From Bacillaceae bacterium UBA7792 (lineage in GTDB: Bacteria; Bacillota; Bacilli; Bacillales; Cytobacillaceae), in contig DLCS01000187.1 of NCBI GenBank assembly GCA_002480735.1, positions 1-6,600 of the forward strand: a stretch of DNA of 6,600 nt, written 5' to 3'. Positions 1 through 5,801 of this stretch are shown here, piece after piece (position 1 is the stretch's first letter; every line of letters begins with the position of its first letter). Under the pieces are notes generated by a model, which saw nothing but the letters and a program-made list of their open reading frames with translations, did no database searches and had not been told where the DNA came from. The position numbers were made by a program, and so were the translations under genes.

Positions 1-407
1 ACATTCGTCACGGCTTAAATAAAGACCTCAGTTTCCGAAAAGAAGATCGAAAAGAAAATATTCGTAGAATCGGAGAGGTTGCAAAGCTCTTCGTCGATAG
101 TGGGCAGATCGTTTCCACAGCATTTATCTCACCATTTCAAGAGGATAGAGAACTAGTCAGAAGCATGTTTCTTGAAGGAGAATTTATTGAAATCTATCTC
201 AAATGTCCATTACAGGTTTGTGAAAATCGGGATCCAAAGGGGTTATATAAGAAGGCGAGAATAGGAGAAATTCCTGAATTCACTGGAATTTCGTCCCCTT
301 ATGAAGCACCTACAAAACCAGAAATCATCATTGAAACGGATCGAATGACGATTGAGCAATCAGTTATAAAAGTATTGTCCTATTTAAAAGGAAAGAAGAT
401 CCTTTAA
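1..407 (+). CDS. cysC: Adenylylsulfate (APS) kinase, 3' part (5' end cut by window edge)
   Basis: The first complete codon is at position 3 and the frame stays open from the window edge to the TAA at 405-407, giving 134 visible residues. The family is about 200 residues long, so roughly the first third, with the P-loop, lies outside. The visible part matches CysC: an IRHGLNKDL segment at the very start, then [17 protein letters not shown], then [13 protein letters not shown], and near the C-terminus [13 protein letters not shown], which belongs to the APS-binding half. CysC phosphorylates adenylylsulfate with ATP to make PAPS in cytoplasmic sulfate assimilation. An internal ATG at 165 is not the start, because conserved CysC sequence continues upstream of it. 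The gene is convergent with the chemoreceptor gene and has no evident functional link to the rest of the window. Confidence 0.93.
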   Translation, partial: IRHGLNKDLSFRKEDRKENIRRIGEVAKLFVDSGQIVSTAFISPFQEDRELVRSMFLEGEFIEIYLKCPLQVCENRDPKGLYKKARIGEIPEFTGISSPYEAPTKPEIIIETDRMTIEQSVIKVLSYLKGKKIL

Positions 408-421
408 TATCGGATCTTCTT
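393..421. terminator. Probable bidirectional intrinsic terminator between cysC and the MCP gene
   Basis: A perfect 10-bp inverted repeat (AAGAAGATCC at 393-402, GGATCTTCTT at 412-421) encloses a 9-base loop. The left arm lies inside the last codons of cysC and the stop codon falls in the loop. On the + strand the hairpin is followed by a pyrimidine-rich run (CTTCTTTCT). On the - strand it is followed by TTCCTTTTAAATA, so it could serve both converging genes in the 39-base gap. Seen directly; termination in both directions is inferred. Confidence 0.72.
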
Positions 422-446
422 CTTCTTTCTCCATCTTAAGACTAAG

Positions 447-2147
447 TTAATCTCTTAATCTAAATTTACTTATCAATCCTCTTAAGCTCTCTGCCCTCTC
501 CGCTAACGCTGTGGCGGAAGCAGTGACTTCTTCAAGTGTCGCTAATTGTTCCTGTGAAGCCGAGGCAATTTCGGATGTGTTATTGGAAGAAATTCTTGCT
601 AACTGAGCTACTTCTTCTATTAATGTATGAACCTGTTCGATACTGGCAGACATCTCTTCTGAGATAGCAGAAAGTTCTTGTGTTTGGGAATTCACACCCT
701 CGATTGATCTTAGAATTTGGTCAAATGTCCTTCTTGTTTCTTCCGCTAATATAAGTCCGTTCTTTGCTATTTCATTTCCATCATTTGTTATTTCCGCAGC
801 TTTCCCAGTATCTTTTTGGATCAGTTGAATAATCTCTCCAATTTGATTGGCTGATTTCCTCGATTGCTCCGCAAGCTTCCTTACTTCATCAGCTACTACA
901 GCAAAACCCTTGCCATGCTCCCCCGCTCGCGCTGATTCAATAGCTGCATTTAATGCTAGTAGATTAGTTTGATCGGCAATATCCGTTATAACGCTAATAA
1001 TTACTCCAATTTCATTCGTTCTGCTTTCTAAAGCCTTCATCATAGAATTTGTATCCGTTGTGGAACGATAAATTTCATCCATTTGTCCAACAACCTTATG
1101 AATATATTCATTACCGATAGTGGCCTGCTTCGTTGTTTCACTTGCTGATTCTGCTACCGTTCCTGTCGAATCAGCAATTCGTTGAACTCCAATCGTGATT
1201 TCAGCGATGGCATTCGCACTCTCCTCTGTGTTTCTTCCCTGGATTTCAATCGTGTTAGAGACTTCTTGAATGGATTGAACAACCTGGTTTGTTGCTGAAG
1301 TCGTCTGTTCACTACTCGCCATTAATTCCTCAGAAGAAGATGCAACCTGCTCAGATGTAAGGTTTACCTCATGAATAATCTCTCTCAATGTTTCTGCCAT
1401 TTCGTTGAATGATGTAGCTAATTTTCCAATTTCATCTCTGCTTTTTACCTTAATAGCTTCAATCATTAGGTTGCCTTTCGTTATTTCTTCTGCCCCCTTT
1501 GAAATAAGCTGAACAGGACCGGAAATACTTTTACTCAAAGTTAAGGCGATTGCTCCCCCCATCAATACGGCAATAATACTAATAATAAGAACAGAAACCA
1601 TGATAAGTTTCGTTTGCTTTGAGAGCTCTTTACTAATAGCATTTAGATTCTTTTGCTGATAATTTAATAGTTCATTTGCTAGTGCTGTTAATTTCTCTTT
1701 AGCTGGTTGGCCTTCTTTTTCCATGGCATGAATATATCGCTCTGAATAGTCTAATTTCTTATATTCAATCATCTTACTTGCAATAGCAGAGTACTCTACC
1801 TCTGCCGCCATTATATTATCGATAAGGGTCATACCTACTTCTTCGTCTGTTGTTAATGTTCTCAATGTTTCAATCGTATTTTGAAAATGTTCTCTAGTAG
1901 TATTGAAACTGTTTAACGAATTTTCATCCCCGCTTATCAAATAATTTTGAATATACATAATTTCATCAGAATTGCTTAATACTAAATCATTGGTAAGTTT
2001 AATTTTTTCTGTGCTACCTTCTAGCAATGAAGCGTACCTATTATTAATTTTCTCAAATTGAAAATAAGTAATTCCTGTTACTATCGCTAACAGTAAGATT
2101 ACCGAAAAAAAACTAAGAAGGATTTTTTTCCTAACAGTCATATTCAT
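447..2147 (-). CDS. Methyl-accepting chemotaxis protein (transmembrane chemoreceptor)
   Basis: This 566-residue protein has the classical MCP layout: a short basic N-terminus, a first membrane helix at about 9-29, an extracellular region of about 150 mostly helical residues (30-180), a second membrane helix at about 181-203, a HAMP linker at about 204-257, and a long coiled-coil signalling domain. The signalling hairpin tip, with the conserved [18 protein letters not shown] and [20 protein letters not shown] segments, lies at about 387-427. The protein ends LISKFRLRD, like many Bacillus MCPs. The tip contacts CheA and CheW; flanking Glu/Gln-rich helices are the usual adaptation sites. The ligand domain has the size and helix content of a four-helix-bundle sensor, with no visible Cache/PAS signature, so the ligand is unknown. 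The frame opens further to 2300, but ATG 2147 is chosen: it has AAAGGAG 11 bases upstream, leads straight into the membrane helix, and avoids overlapping the aldolase gene and a terminator. Confidence 0.93.
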   Translation of the reverse strand: MNMTVRKKILLSFFSVILLLAIVTGITYFQFEKINNRYASLLEGSTEKIKLTNDLVLSNSDEIMYIQNYLISGDENSLNSFNTTREHFQNTIETLRTLTTDEEVGMTLIDNIMAAEVEYSAIASKMIEYKKLDYSERYIHAMEKEGQPAKEKLTALANELLNYQQKNLNAISKELSKQTKLIMVSVLIISIIAVLMGGAIALTLSKSISGPVQLISKGAEEITKGNLMIEAIKVKSRDEIGKLATSFNEMAETLREIIHEVNLTSEQVASSSEELMASSEQTTSATNQVVQSIQEVSNTIEIQGRNTEESANAIAEITIGVQRIADSTGTVAESASETTKQATIGNEYIHKVVGQMDEIYRSTTDTNSMMKALESRTNEIGVIISVITDIADQTNLLALNAAIESARAGEHGKGFAVVADEVRKLAEQSRKSANQIGEIIQLIQKDTGKAAEITNDGNEIAKNGLILAEETRRTFDQILRSIEGVNSQTQELSAISEEMSASIEQVHTLIEEVAQLARISSNNTSEIASASQEQLATLEEVTASATALAERAESLRGLISKFRLRD

Positions 2148-2158
2148 ATTTTTATCCA

Positions 2159-2165
2159 CTCCTTT
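2159..2165 (-). promoter_or_regulatory. Ribosome binding site that fixes the MCP start
   Basis: AAAGGAG on the - strand lies 11 bases before ATG 2147. A second in-frame ATG at 2141 is 17 bases away, too far to be preferred. No comparable site precedes the upstream in-frame ATG at 2300, which lies inside the aldolase coding sequence. Confidence 0.75.
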
Positions 2166-2200
2166 CGCTTCTTTCAAAGCAAGCAAAAAACCTGAAATAA

Positions 2201-2238
2201 AATAATCCATAGTAATAAATAAGATACTATGGATTATT
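2201..2238 (-). terminator. AT-rich stem-loop after the class II aldolase gene, probable terminator
   Basis: A perfect 14-bp inverted repeat (arms 2201-2214 and 2225-2238, AATAATCCATAGTA and its complement) with a 10-base loop begins 6 bases past the aldolase stop. On the - strand it is followed by TTATTTCAGG and then six T (2190-2185). The stem is AT-rich and the U-run is displaced, so termination may be partial, and the hairpin would then sit in the leader of an MCP read-through transcript. No other feature explains the repeat. Confidence 0.62.
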
Positions 2239-2244
2239 ATTTCT

Positions 2245-3105
2245 CTAAAAAGCTTTACCTGTGGATCCAAATAGTCGGATTTTTCCTCTAACCGTTTCAT
2301 TCACAGCTTCTCGGCCAGAGCGAATATATTTACTAGCATCATAAATGTCTGGATCTTGATTTAAAATGTTTCTCACTGTTTTAGAAAAGGCCAGATGATT
2401 GTCTGCATTTACATTAATCTTTGCCGTTCCTAGTGAAATGGCCTTTTTTATCTGTTCTGCAGGTAGCCCTGAACTACCGTGTAGAACCAATGGAATACCA
2501 ACGATTTGAGATATTTCCTTCATTTCCACAAACCCAAGCTTAGGTTCCCCTTTGAATAGCCCATGAACGGATCCTAAGGCTGGAGCTAAACAGTCAATTC
2601 CCGTCCTCTTGACTAACTCTGCACATTCGTGTGGATCAGCATATATTGATTCTTCCAACACAATGCCATCTTCTTCTCCAGCGATACTTCCCAATTCTGC
2701 TTCAACCGTTATTCCACGTCTATGAGCGTATTCAACAACCTGTGCTGTTAATCTTACATTTTCTTTAAAGGAATAATGGGAACCATCAAACATAACAGAG
2801 GTAAATCCTGCATCTATAGCAGCTTTACAATTTTCCACACTAGATCCATGATCTAAGTGAAGTGCTACTGGAACGGTAATGGACATCTCATTCATTAGTG
2901 CTTTTACCATAGCCACTGCGACTGAAAAACCACCTAGATAATCAACCGCCCCTTCAGTCACCCCCAGAATAACAGGAGATTTTTCTACCTCCGCAGCTTC
3001 TAAGACAGCCTGCGTCCATTCGAGATTATGTATATCGAAATGCCCGACAGCATAGCCCTCACTTAAAGCTTTTGTTAGCATTTGTTTAATTGAAACTAAT
3101 CCCAC
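2245..3105 (-). CDS. Class II ketose-bisphosphate aldolase (IolJ/FbaA-like)
   Basis: At 286 residues this is a full-length, single-domain class II zinc aldolase of the FbaA/IolJ/GatY family. These cytoplasmic enzymes reversibly join dihydroxyacetone phosphate to an aldehyde. Visible active-site features are LHLDHGSS (catalytic Asp85, zinc ligand His86), EAELG (Glu137), the second zinc ligand His181 in GSVHG, the third His209 in LHGSSG, and the phosphate-binding INVNAD at 230-235. Three details lean towards IolJ (6-phospho-5-dehydro-2-deoxygluconate aldolase) rather than glycolytic FbaA, judged from remembered B. subtilis sequences: VDYLGGF at 54-60, HGSSG where FbaA has HGGTG, and the C-terminal FGSTGKAF. 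The substrate is not decided by this, and no other inositol gene is visible. The start is GTG, supported by a strong ribosome site. The gene follows the DJ-1 gene by 62 bases without an obvious terminator, so the two are probably cotranscribed; its products or substrates may connect to the DHAP that LsrF releases. Confidence 0.9.
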   Translation of the reverse strand: MGLVSIKQMLTKALSEGYAVGHFDIHNLEWTQAVLEAAEVEKSPVILGVTEGAVDYLGGFSVAVAMVKALMNEMSITVPVALHLDHGSSVENCKAAIDAGFTSVMFDGSHYSFKENVRLTAQVVEYAHRRGITVEAELGSIAGEEDGIVLEESIYADPHECAELVKRTGIDCLAPALGSVHGLFKGEPKLGFVEMKEISQIVGIPLVLHGSSGLPAEQIKKAISLGTAKINVNADNHLAFSKTVRNILNQDPDIYDASKYIRSGREAVNETVRGKIRLFGSTGKAF

Positions 3106-3113
3106 CTTGACGT

Positions 3114-3120
3114 CCTCCTT
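3114..3120 (-). promoter_or_regulatory. Ribosome binding site supporting the GTG start of the aldolase
   Basis: A near-perfect AAGGAGG on the - strand sits 8 bases before GTG 3105. The next in-frame start, ATG at 3081 (residue 9), would drop the conserved N-terminal strand and has no such site. This favours GTG. Confidence 0.85.
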
Positions 3121-3167
3121 CCCAAGATAAGGACTTAAGTAAATTTAATAATGATGAATGATATCAC

Positions 3168-3677
3168 TTAATTAAGCTTCGCTAAAATTTCTCTAATAAA
3201 AGCTGGCTCATCCTTTGGAGTCCTTGAAGTAATGATGTTTTGACTTACCACTACTTCTTCATCTCGGTATTTTGCACCGCTATTAATAACGTCATCGCGA
3301 ATACCAATATAACAAGTAAGTTCTTTCCCCTTAAGAATATCAGCACTTATCATGACCTGTGGACCGTGACAGATTCCAGCAATTATTTTTGTTTGATTAT
3401 TTAGAGCCTTTACAAATTCTACTATTTCTTGATTAACCCTCAATTCTTCAGGTGCACTACCACCTGGTATGACTACTGCATCAAACTCACTTGCATTAGC
3501 TTCAGAGGCTGCTAGTTCAATTTCATAAGAAACTGTATTTTTCTTTCCTTCGCATATTATTCCTTTTGCATTCCCGATAATAACCGTCTCATGTCCTGCT
3601 TCCTTGACTGCTTCATATGGATTTTTCATTTCAGAGTCCTCGAAGCCTGGTGCTAGAAGAAAAGCTACTTTCGCCAT
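3168..3677 (-). CDS. DJ-1/PfpI-family protein (YraA-like; putative stress protein or glyoxalase/deglycase type)
   Basis: The 169-residue protein is a complete DJ-1/PfpI (class I glutamine amidotransferase-like) domain. Key residues are present: Glu13 in GFED, the VIPGG loop at 69-73, the nucleophile elbow AGICHGPQ with Cys103 and His104, and the C-terminal TSRTP at 150-154. It resembles B. subtilis YraA over its whole length, including ICHGPQV and VVVSQNIITSRTP. Members have been described as proteases, chaperones, methylglyoxal-handling glyoxalase III enzymes or protein deglycases, with continuing dispute over which activity is physiological, so no specific reaction is assigned. It has no signal peptide and should be cytoplasmic. 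ATG 3677 is preceded by GGAGGT with a 6-base spacer. It lies 101 bases after lsrF, behind a terminator, and 62 bases before the aldolase, with which it probably forms a pair. A role with reactive dicarbonyls such as DPD, the AI-2 precursor, is inference only. Confidence 0.9.
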   Translation of the reverse strand: MAKVAFLLAPGFEDSEMKNPYEAVKEAGHETVIIGNAKGIICEGKKNTVSYEIELAASEANASEFDAVVIPGGSAPEELRVNQEIVEFVKALNNQTKIIAGICHGPQVMISADILKGKELTCYIGIRDDVINSGAKYRDEEVVVSQNIITSRTPKDEPAFIREILAKLN

Positions 3678-3705
3678 TTTATTACCTCCAGAAGAAATTT
3701 TTTTT

Positions 3706-3748
3706 AAAAAAGGGAAAGCCCCTACCCTTTATAGTAGAAGCTTCTCCC
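3706..3748 (-). terminator. Strong intrinsic terminator after lsrF
   Basis: On the - strand, 3748-3734 pairs with 3725-3712: GGGA/TCCC, one bulged G (3744), AAGC/GCTT, two G-U wobbles (3739, 3738 with 3720, 3721), then CTAC/GTAG. This gives 14 pairs around an 8-base loop (3733-3726). Six T follow at once (3711-3706). It starts about 30 bases beyond the lsrF stop and should end the lsr operon or reduce expression of the DJ-1 and aldolase genes. Confidence 0.82.
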
Positions 3749-3756
3749 TAAGTTAA
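3728..3756 (-). promoter_or_regulatory. Possible sigma-A-like promoter embedded in the lsrF terminator
   Basis: On the - strand, TTAACT (3756-3751; four of six matches to TTGACA) and TATAAA (3733-3728; five of six to TATAAT) are separated by exactly 17 bases. The -10 lies in the terminator loop and transcription would start in the right arm, so such a transcript would lack the left arm and escape termination. It would supply the DJ-1 and aldolase genes independently. AT-rich DNA produces such matches by chance; there is no extended -10 TGn. Confidence 0.35.
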
Positions 3757-3778
3757 CTAGTCAATCCCTATTGAAAAA

Positions 3779-4672
3779 TTAAGCCTTAGTGCTGACGTTT
3801 GTTAGGTCAAGGAAGAATTCATAAGCCTCTTTATCCGTGTACCCCTCATGAACTACTTTATTTACAGCTTGAATCATTTCCTCAGGGAAATTTGATTGGA
3901 AAATGTTTCTTCCCATATCAACCCCAGCTGCTCCTCCTTGGATGGAGTTATAAGCTAAAGTTAAGGCGTCCTTCTCATGAATCTTCTTTCCACCCGCAAC
4001 AACCAACGGTACAGGACAAGCGGCTGCTACTTTTTCAAAATCATCGCAATAATATGTTTTAACAATTGAAGCACCAAATTCAGCTAACATTCTAGTTGCT
4101 AACAAGAAGAATTGAGTAGTTCGCTCCATTTCTTTTCCTACAGCAACAACACCCAATGTAGGAATCGAATATCTAGTACCTAGATTAACCGCTTTATTCA
4201 ATTGTTCAATAGTTTCCTTCTGCCCGTCCGCACCAATGAAGGTTTGAATTGCTATTGCGCTAGCATTCATTCGAATGGCATCTTCAATGTCAACTACCAT
4301 TGATTCATGACTTAAATCATCCTGTAAAACACTTGAACCTGATGATGCTCTTAATGCGATAGATTTATTGAATGTAGGGGGGACACTACTTCTAATCGCA
4401 CCTCTAGTACCCATCAAGCAATCAGCATAATTTGCTAACTTCGGAATAAGAATATCTAATCTTTCCAACCCGGATGTTGGACCCATAAAATATCCATGAT
4501 CAAATGCCAGCATTACAGTTTTGCCAGTCTCTGGATTAAAAATTCTTGATAATCTGTCCTTCATTCCCCAGTCTAAGTTTGAAGCACCTTTTACATGATA
4601 GTTACCATGATTTGAAAATGGAACATCCTCTGAAAAATTTTTCGCTGCCTTATTTCCAATAATATCTGCCAC
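3779..4672 (-). CDS. lsrF: LsrF, 3-hydroxy-5-phosphonooxypentane-2,4-dione thiolase (AI-2 catabolism)
   Basis: The 297-residue protein aligns along nearly its whole length with remembered E. coli LsrF (about 291 residues). Shared blocks include LDWGMKDRLSRIFNP at 33-47, TVMLAFDHGYF at 52-62, GLERLDI, CPVPLVVAGGKK at 219-230 and GVDMGRNIFQS at 250-260. It has the fold of class I DeoC/FbaB aldolases; Lys205 in IVKTYY corresponds to the catalytic Lys203 of E. coli LsrF, and Asp58-His59 belong to the family active site. LsrF performs the last cytoplasmic step of AI-2 processing: it transfers an acetyl group from phospho-3-hydroxypentane-2,4-dione to coenzyme A, giving DHAP and acetyl-CoA. The start is GTG, supported by its ribosome site and by the family-typical N-terminus MADI. 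It lies 43 bases after lsrB with no terminator-like hairpin in between, so it should be in the same transcript. Confidence 0.95.
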   Translation of the reverse strand: MADIIGNKAAKNFSEDVPFSNHGNYHVKGASNLDWGMKDRLSRIFNPETGKTVMLAFDHGYFMGPTSGLERLDILIPKLANYADCLMGTRGAIRSSVPPTFNKSIALRASSGSSVLQDDLSHESMVVDIEDAIRMNASAIAIQTFIGADGQKETIEQLNKAVNLGTRYSIPTLGVVAVGKEMERTTQFFLLATRMLAEFGASIVKTYYCDDFEKVAAACPVPLVVAGGKKIHEKDALTLAYNSIQGGAAGVDMGRNIFQSNFPEEMIQAVNKVVHEGYTDKEAYEFFLDLTNVSTKA

Positions 4673-4680
4673 TCTTATCT

Positions 4681-4686
4681 TCCTTT
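4681..4686 (-). promoter_or_regulatory. Ribosome binding site supporting the GTG start of lsrF
   Basis: AAAGGA on the - strand lies 8 bases before GTG 4672. The first internal ATG is at residue 37, after the conserved LDWG block has begun, so GTG is the only sensible start. Confidence 0.7.
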
Positions 4687-4715
4687 CTTTGCTGTAATTC
4701 TATGAATCTTTGAGA

Positions 4716-5801
4716 TTAGAAATCGTAGTCTTTTGTATTCTCCTTTGTAAAAACCGTTCTTTCTGGTAAAACAATGATTCCTGAATCATCAGCTTCATAG
4801 TCATAGCCTTGAATTTTATTAGATTCTACTTTTATTTGACCAATTTCAGGAACATCTAATGTATCGCCCACTTTTAACTCATTGCCTAGCGCTAAGTGAT
4901 AAGCAATATAGACCGCAAGTGCACCTTGGTCCTTAACATCCCATAAACCATGATTTTCAATTGTGTCATTTTCAATATACTGTCTCATTGAGTTAGGTGT
5001 TGCGAATCCTGTAATAATGACATCCTTTTTGTTTAAACCCTTGTTTTGAGCTGCCTGTGCCATTGCTGGAAGGGCAGTTGAATCAGGGCAAATGATAATA
5101 TCAATATCAGGGTAAGTATCTAAAATACTTTCACCTACTTGAAGAGATAATTGTTCGTTACCTTCACCAAATTGAGTAGTAACAACTTCCCACTTAGGGT
5201 ATTTTTCTTTTATATATTTATTTGCATAATCAACCCATGAGTTTTGGTCAGGAACAGTTGGACTTGAGTAGAACCAAGCTACTTGTTGTGCCTCATCCGG
5301 ATTTTCAAGTTGGCCTGCTGCCATATCTACAAGCATTGAACCTAATAGTTCCGGTGTACCTTGATTGATATAAGCTGTTCGATATTTAGGATCAACATCG
5401 GAATCCCAAGTCACTACTTTGATTCCTGCATCTAATGCTTTTTGTAATGCTTGATTCAAACCGTCAGAAGAAACCGACGAAATTGCAATTGCATCTGCAC
5501 CACTATTTACTGCACTGTTAATAATTTGAACTTGGTTTGCAACAGTACCTTCAGGTGCACCATCATACTTAACTTTAAAGCCGATCTTCTCAGCCATTTC
5601 TTGAGCACCATCATTTCCTGACTCAAAGAAGGAGTTTCCTGTCATTTTTGGAATGAATACTACTTCAATATCCTTTGCATCTTTTTTTCCTCCATTGTCA
5701 CCTTTTGGGGTGCTTCCAGCATCGTCACTATTACAAGCTGCTAATAACATTGTTGATAGAGCCAAACCTGTTAATGCTTTAAAGAATTTTGATTTACGCA
5801 T
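4716..5801 (-). CDS. lsrB: LsrB, AI-2-binding lipoprotein of the Lsr ABC transporter
   Basis: This 361-residue protein is a family-1 (ribose-type) periplasmic-binding-protein-like solute receptor. Residues 1-22 form a lipoprotein signal with lipobox LAAC; Cys23 would be lipidated, anchoring it to the outer face of the membrane, and a Gly/Lys/Asp-rich linker follows to about 43. The mature part closely follows E. coli LsrB: FIPK at 49-52, TWDSD at 131-135, YINQGTP at 144-150, FYSSPTV, DQN at 185-187, GLWDV at 285-289, QGYDYEAD at 331-338 and the final KDYDF. Aligned AI-2 pocket residues are Lys52, Asp133, Asp185, Gln186 and Pro239 (E. coli Lys35, Asp116, Asp166, Gln167, Pro220), all conserved; Ala222 is Ser241 here. 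This agreement separates it from ribose-binding RbsB. The protein delivers AI-2 to the membrane permeases. ATG 5801 overlaps the end of lsrD by 8 bases and has GGAGGT 7 bases upstream, suggesting translational coupling. Confidence 0.95.
   Translation of the reverse strand: MRKSKFFKALTGLALSTMLLAACNSDDAGSTPKGDNGGKKDAKDIEVVFIPKMTGNSFFESGNDGAQEMAEKIGFKVKYDGAPEGTVANQVQIINSAVNSGADAIAISSVSSDGLNQALQKALDAGIKVVTWDSDVDPKYRTAYINQGTPELLGSMLVDMAAGQLENPDEAQQVAWFYSSPTVPDQNSWVDYANKYIKEKYPKWEVVTTQFGEGNEQLSLQVGESILDTYPDIDIIICPDSTALPAMAQAAQNKGLNKKDVIITGFATPNSMRQYIENDTIENHGLWDVKDQGALAVYIAYHLALGNELKVGDTLDVPEIGQIKVESNKIQGYDYEADDSGIIVLPERTVFTKENTKDYDF

Noticed and set aside
165..407. An 80-residue gene starting at ATG 165.
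   Set aside because: The same frame is open to the window edge and encodes conserved CysC sequence upstream, so this ATG is internal to a truncated cysC.
2219..2250. A possible sigma-A promoter for the MCP gene (TTTAGA, 17 bases, TATCTT on the - strand).
   Set aside because: Each hexamer matches only four of six consensus bases, the match lies inside the terminator hairpin and the aldolase end, and such matches are expected by chance in DNA this AT-rich.
2148..2300. A 51-residue N-terminal extension of the MCP, starting at an ATG at 2300.
   Set aside because: It overlaps the aldolase coding sequence, crosses a stem-loop terminator, lacks a ribosome site, and would place an odd segment before the normal first membrane helix. 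ATG 2147 has AAAGGAG in front of it.
3749..3761. An imperfect palindrome (CTAAGTTAACTAG) as a regulator operator.
   Set aside because: It is short, AT-rich and occurs once in the window; nothing ties it to a known LsrR or CcpA site.
3799..4062. An 87-codon open frame on the + strand.
   Set aside because: It lies wholly antisense to lsrF, has no ribosome site and no recognisable domain; it is a shadow of lsrF codons.
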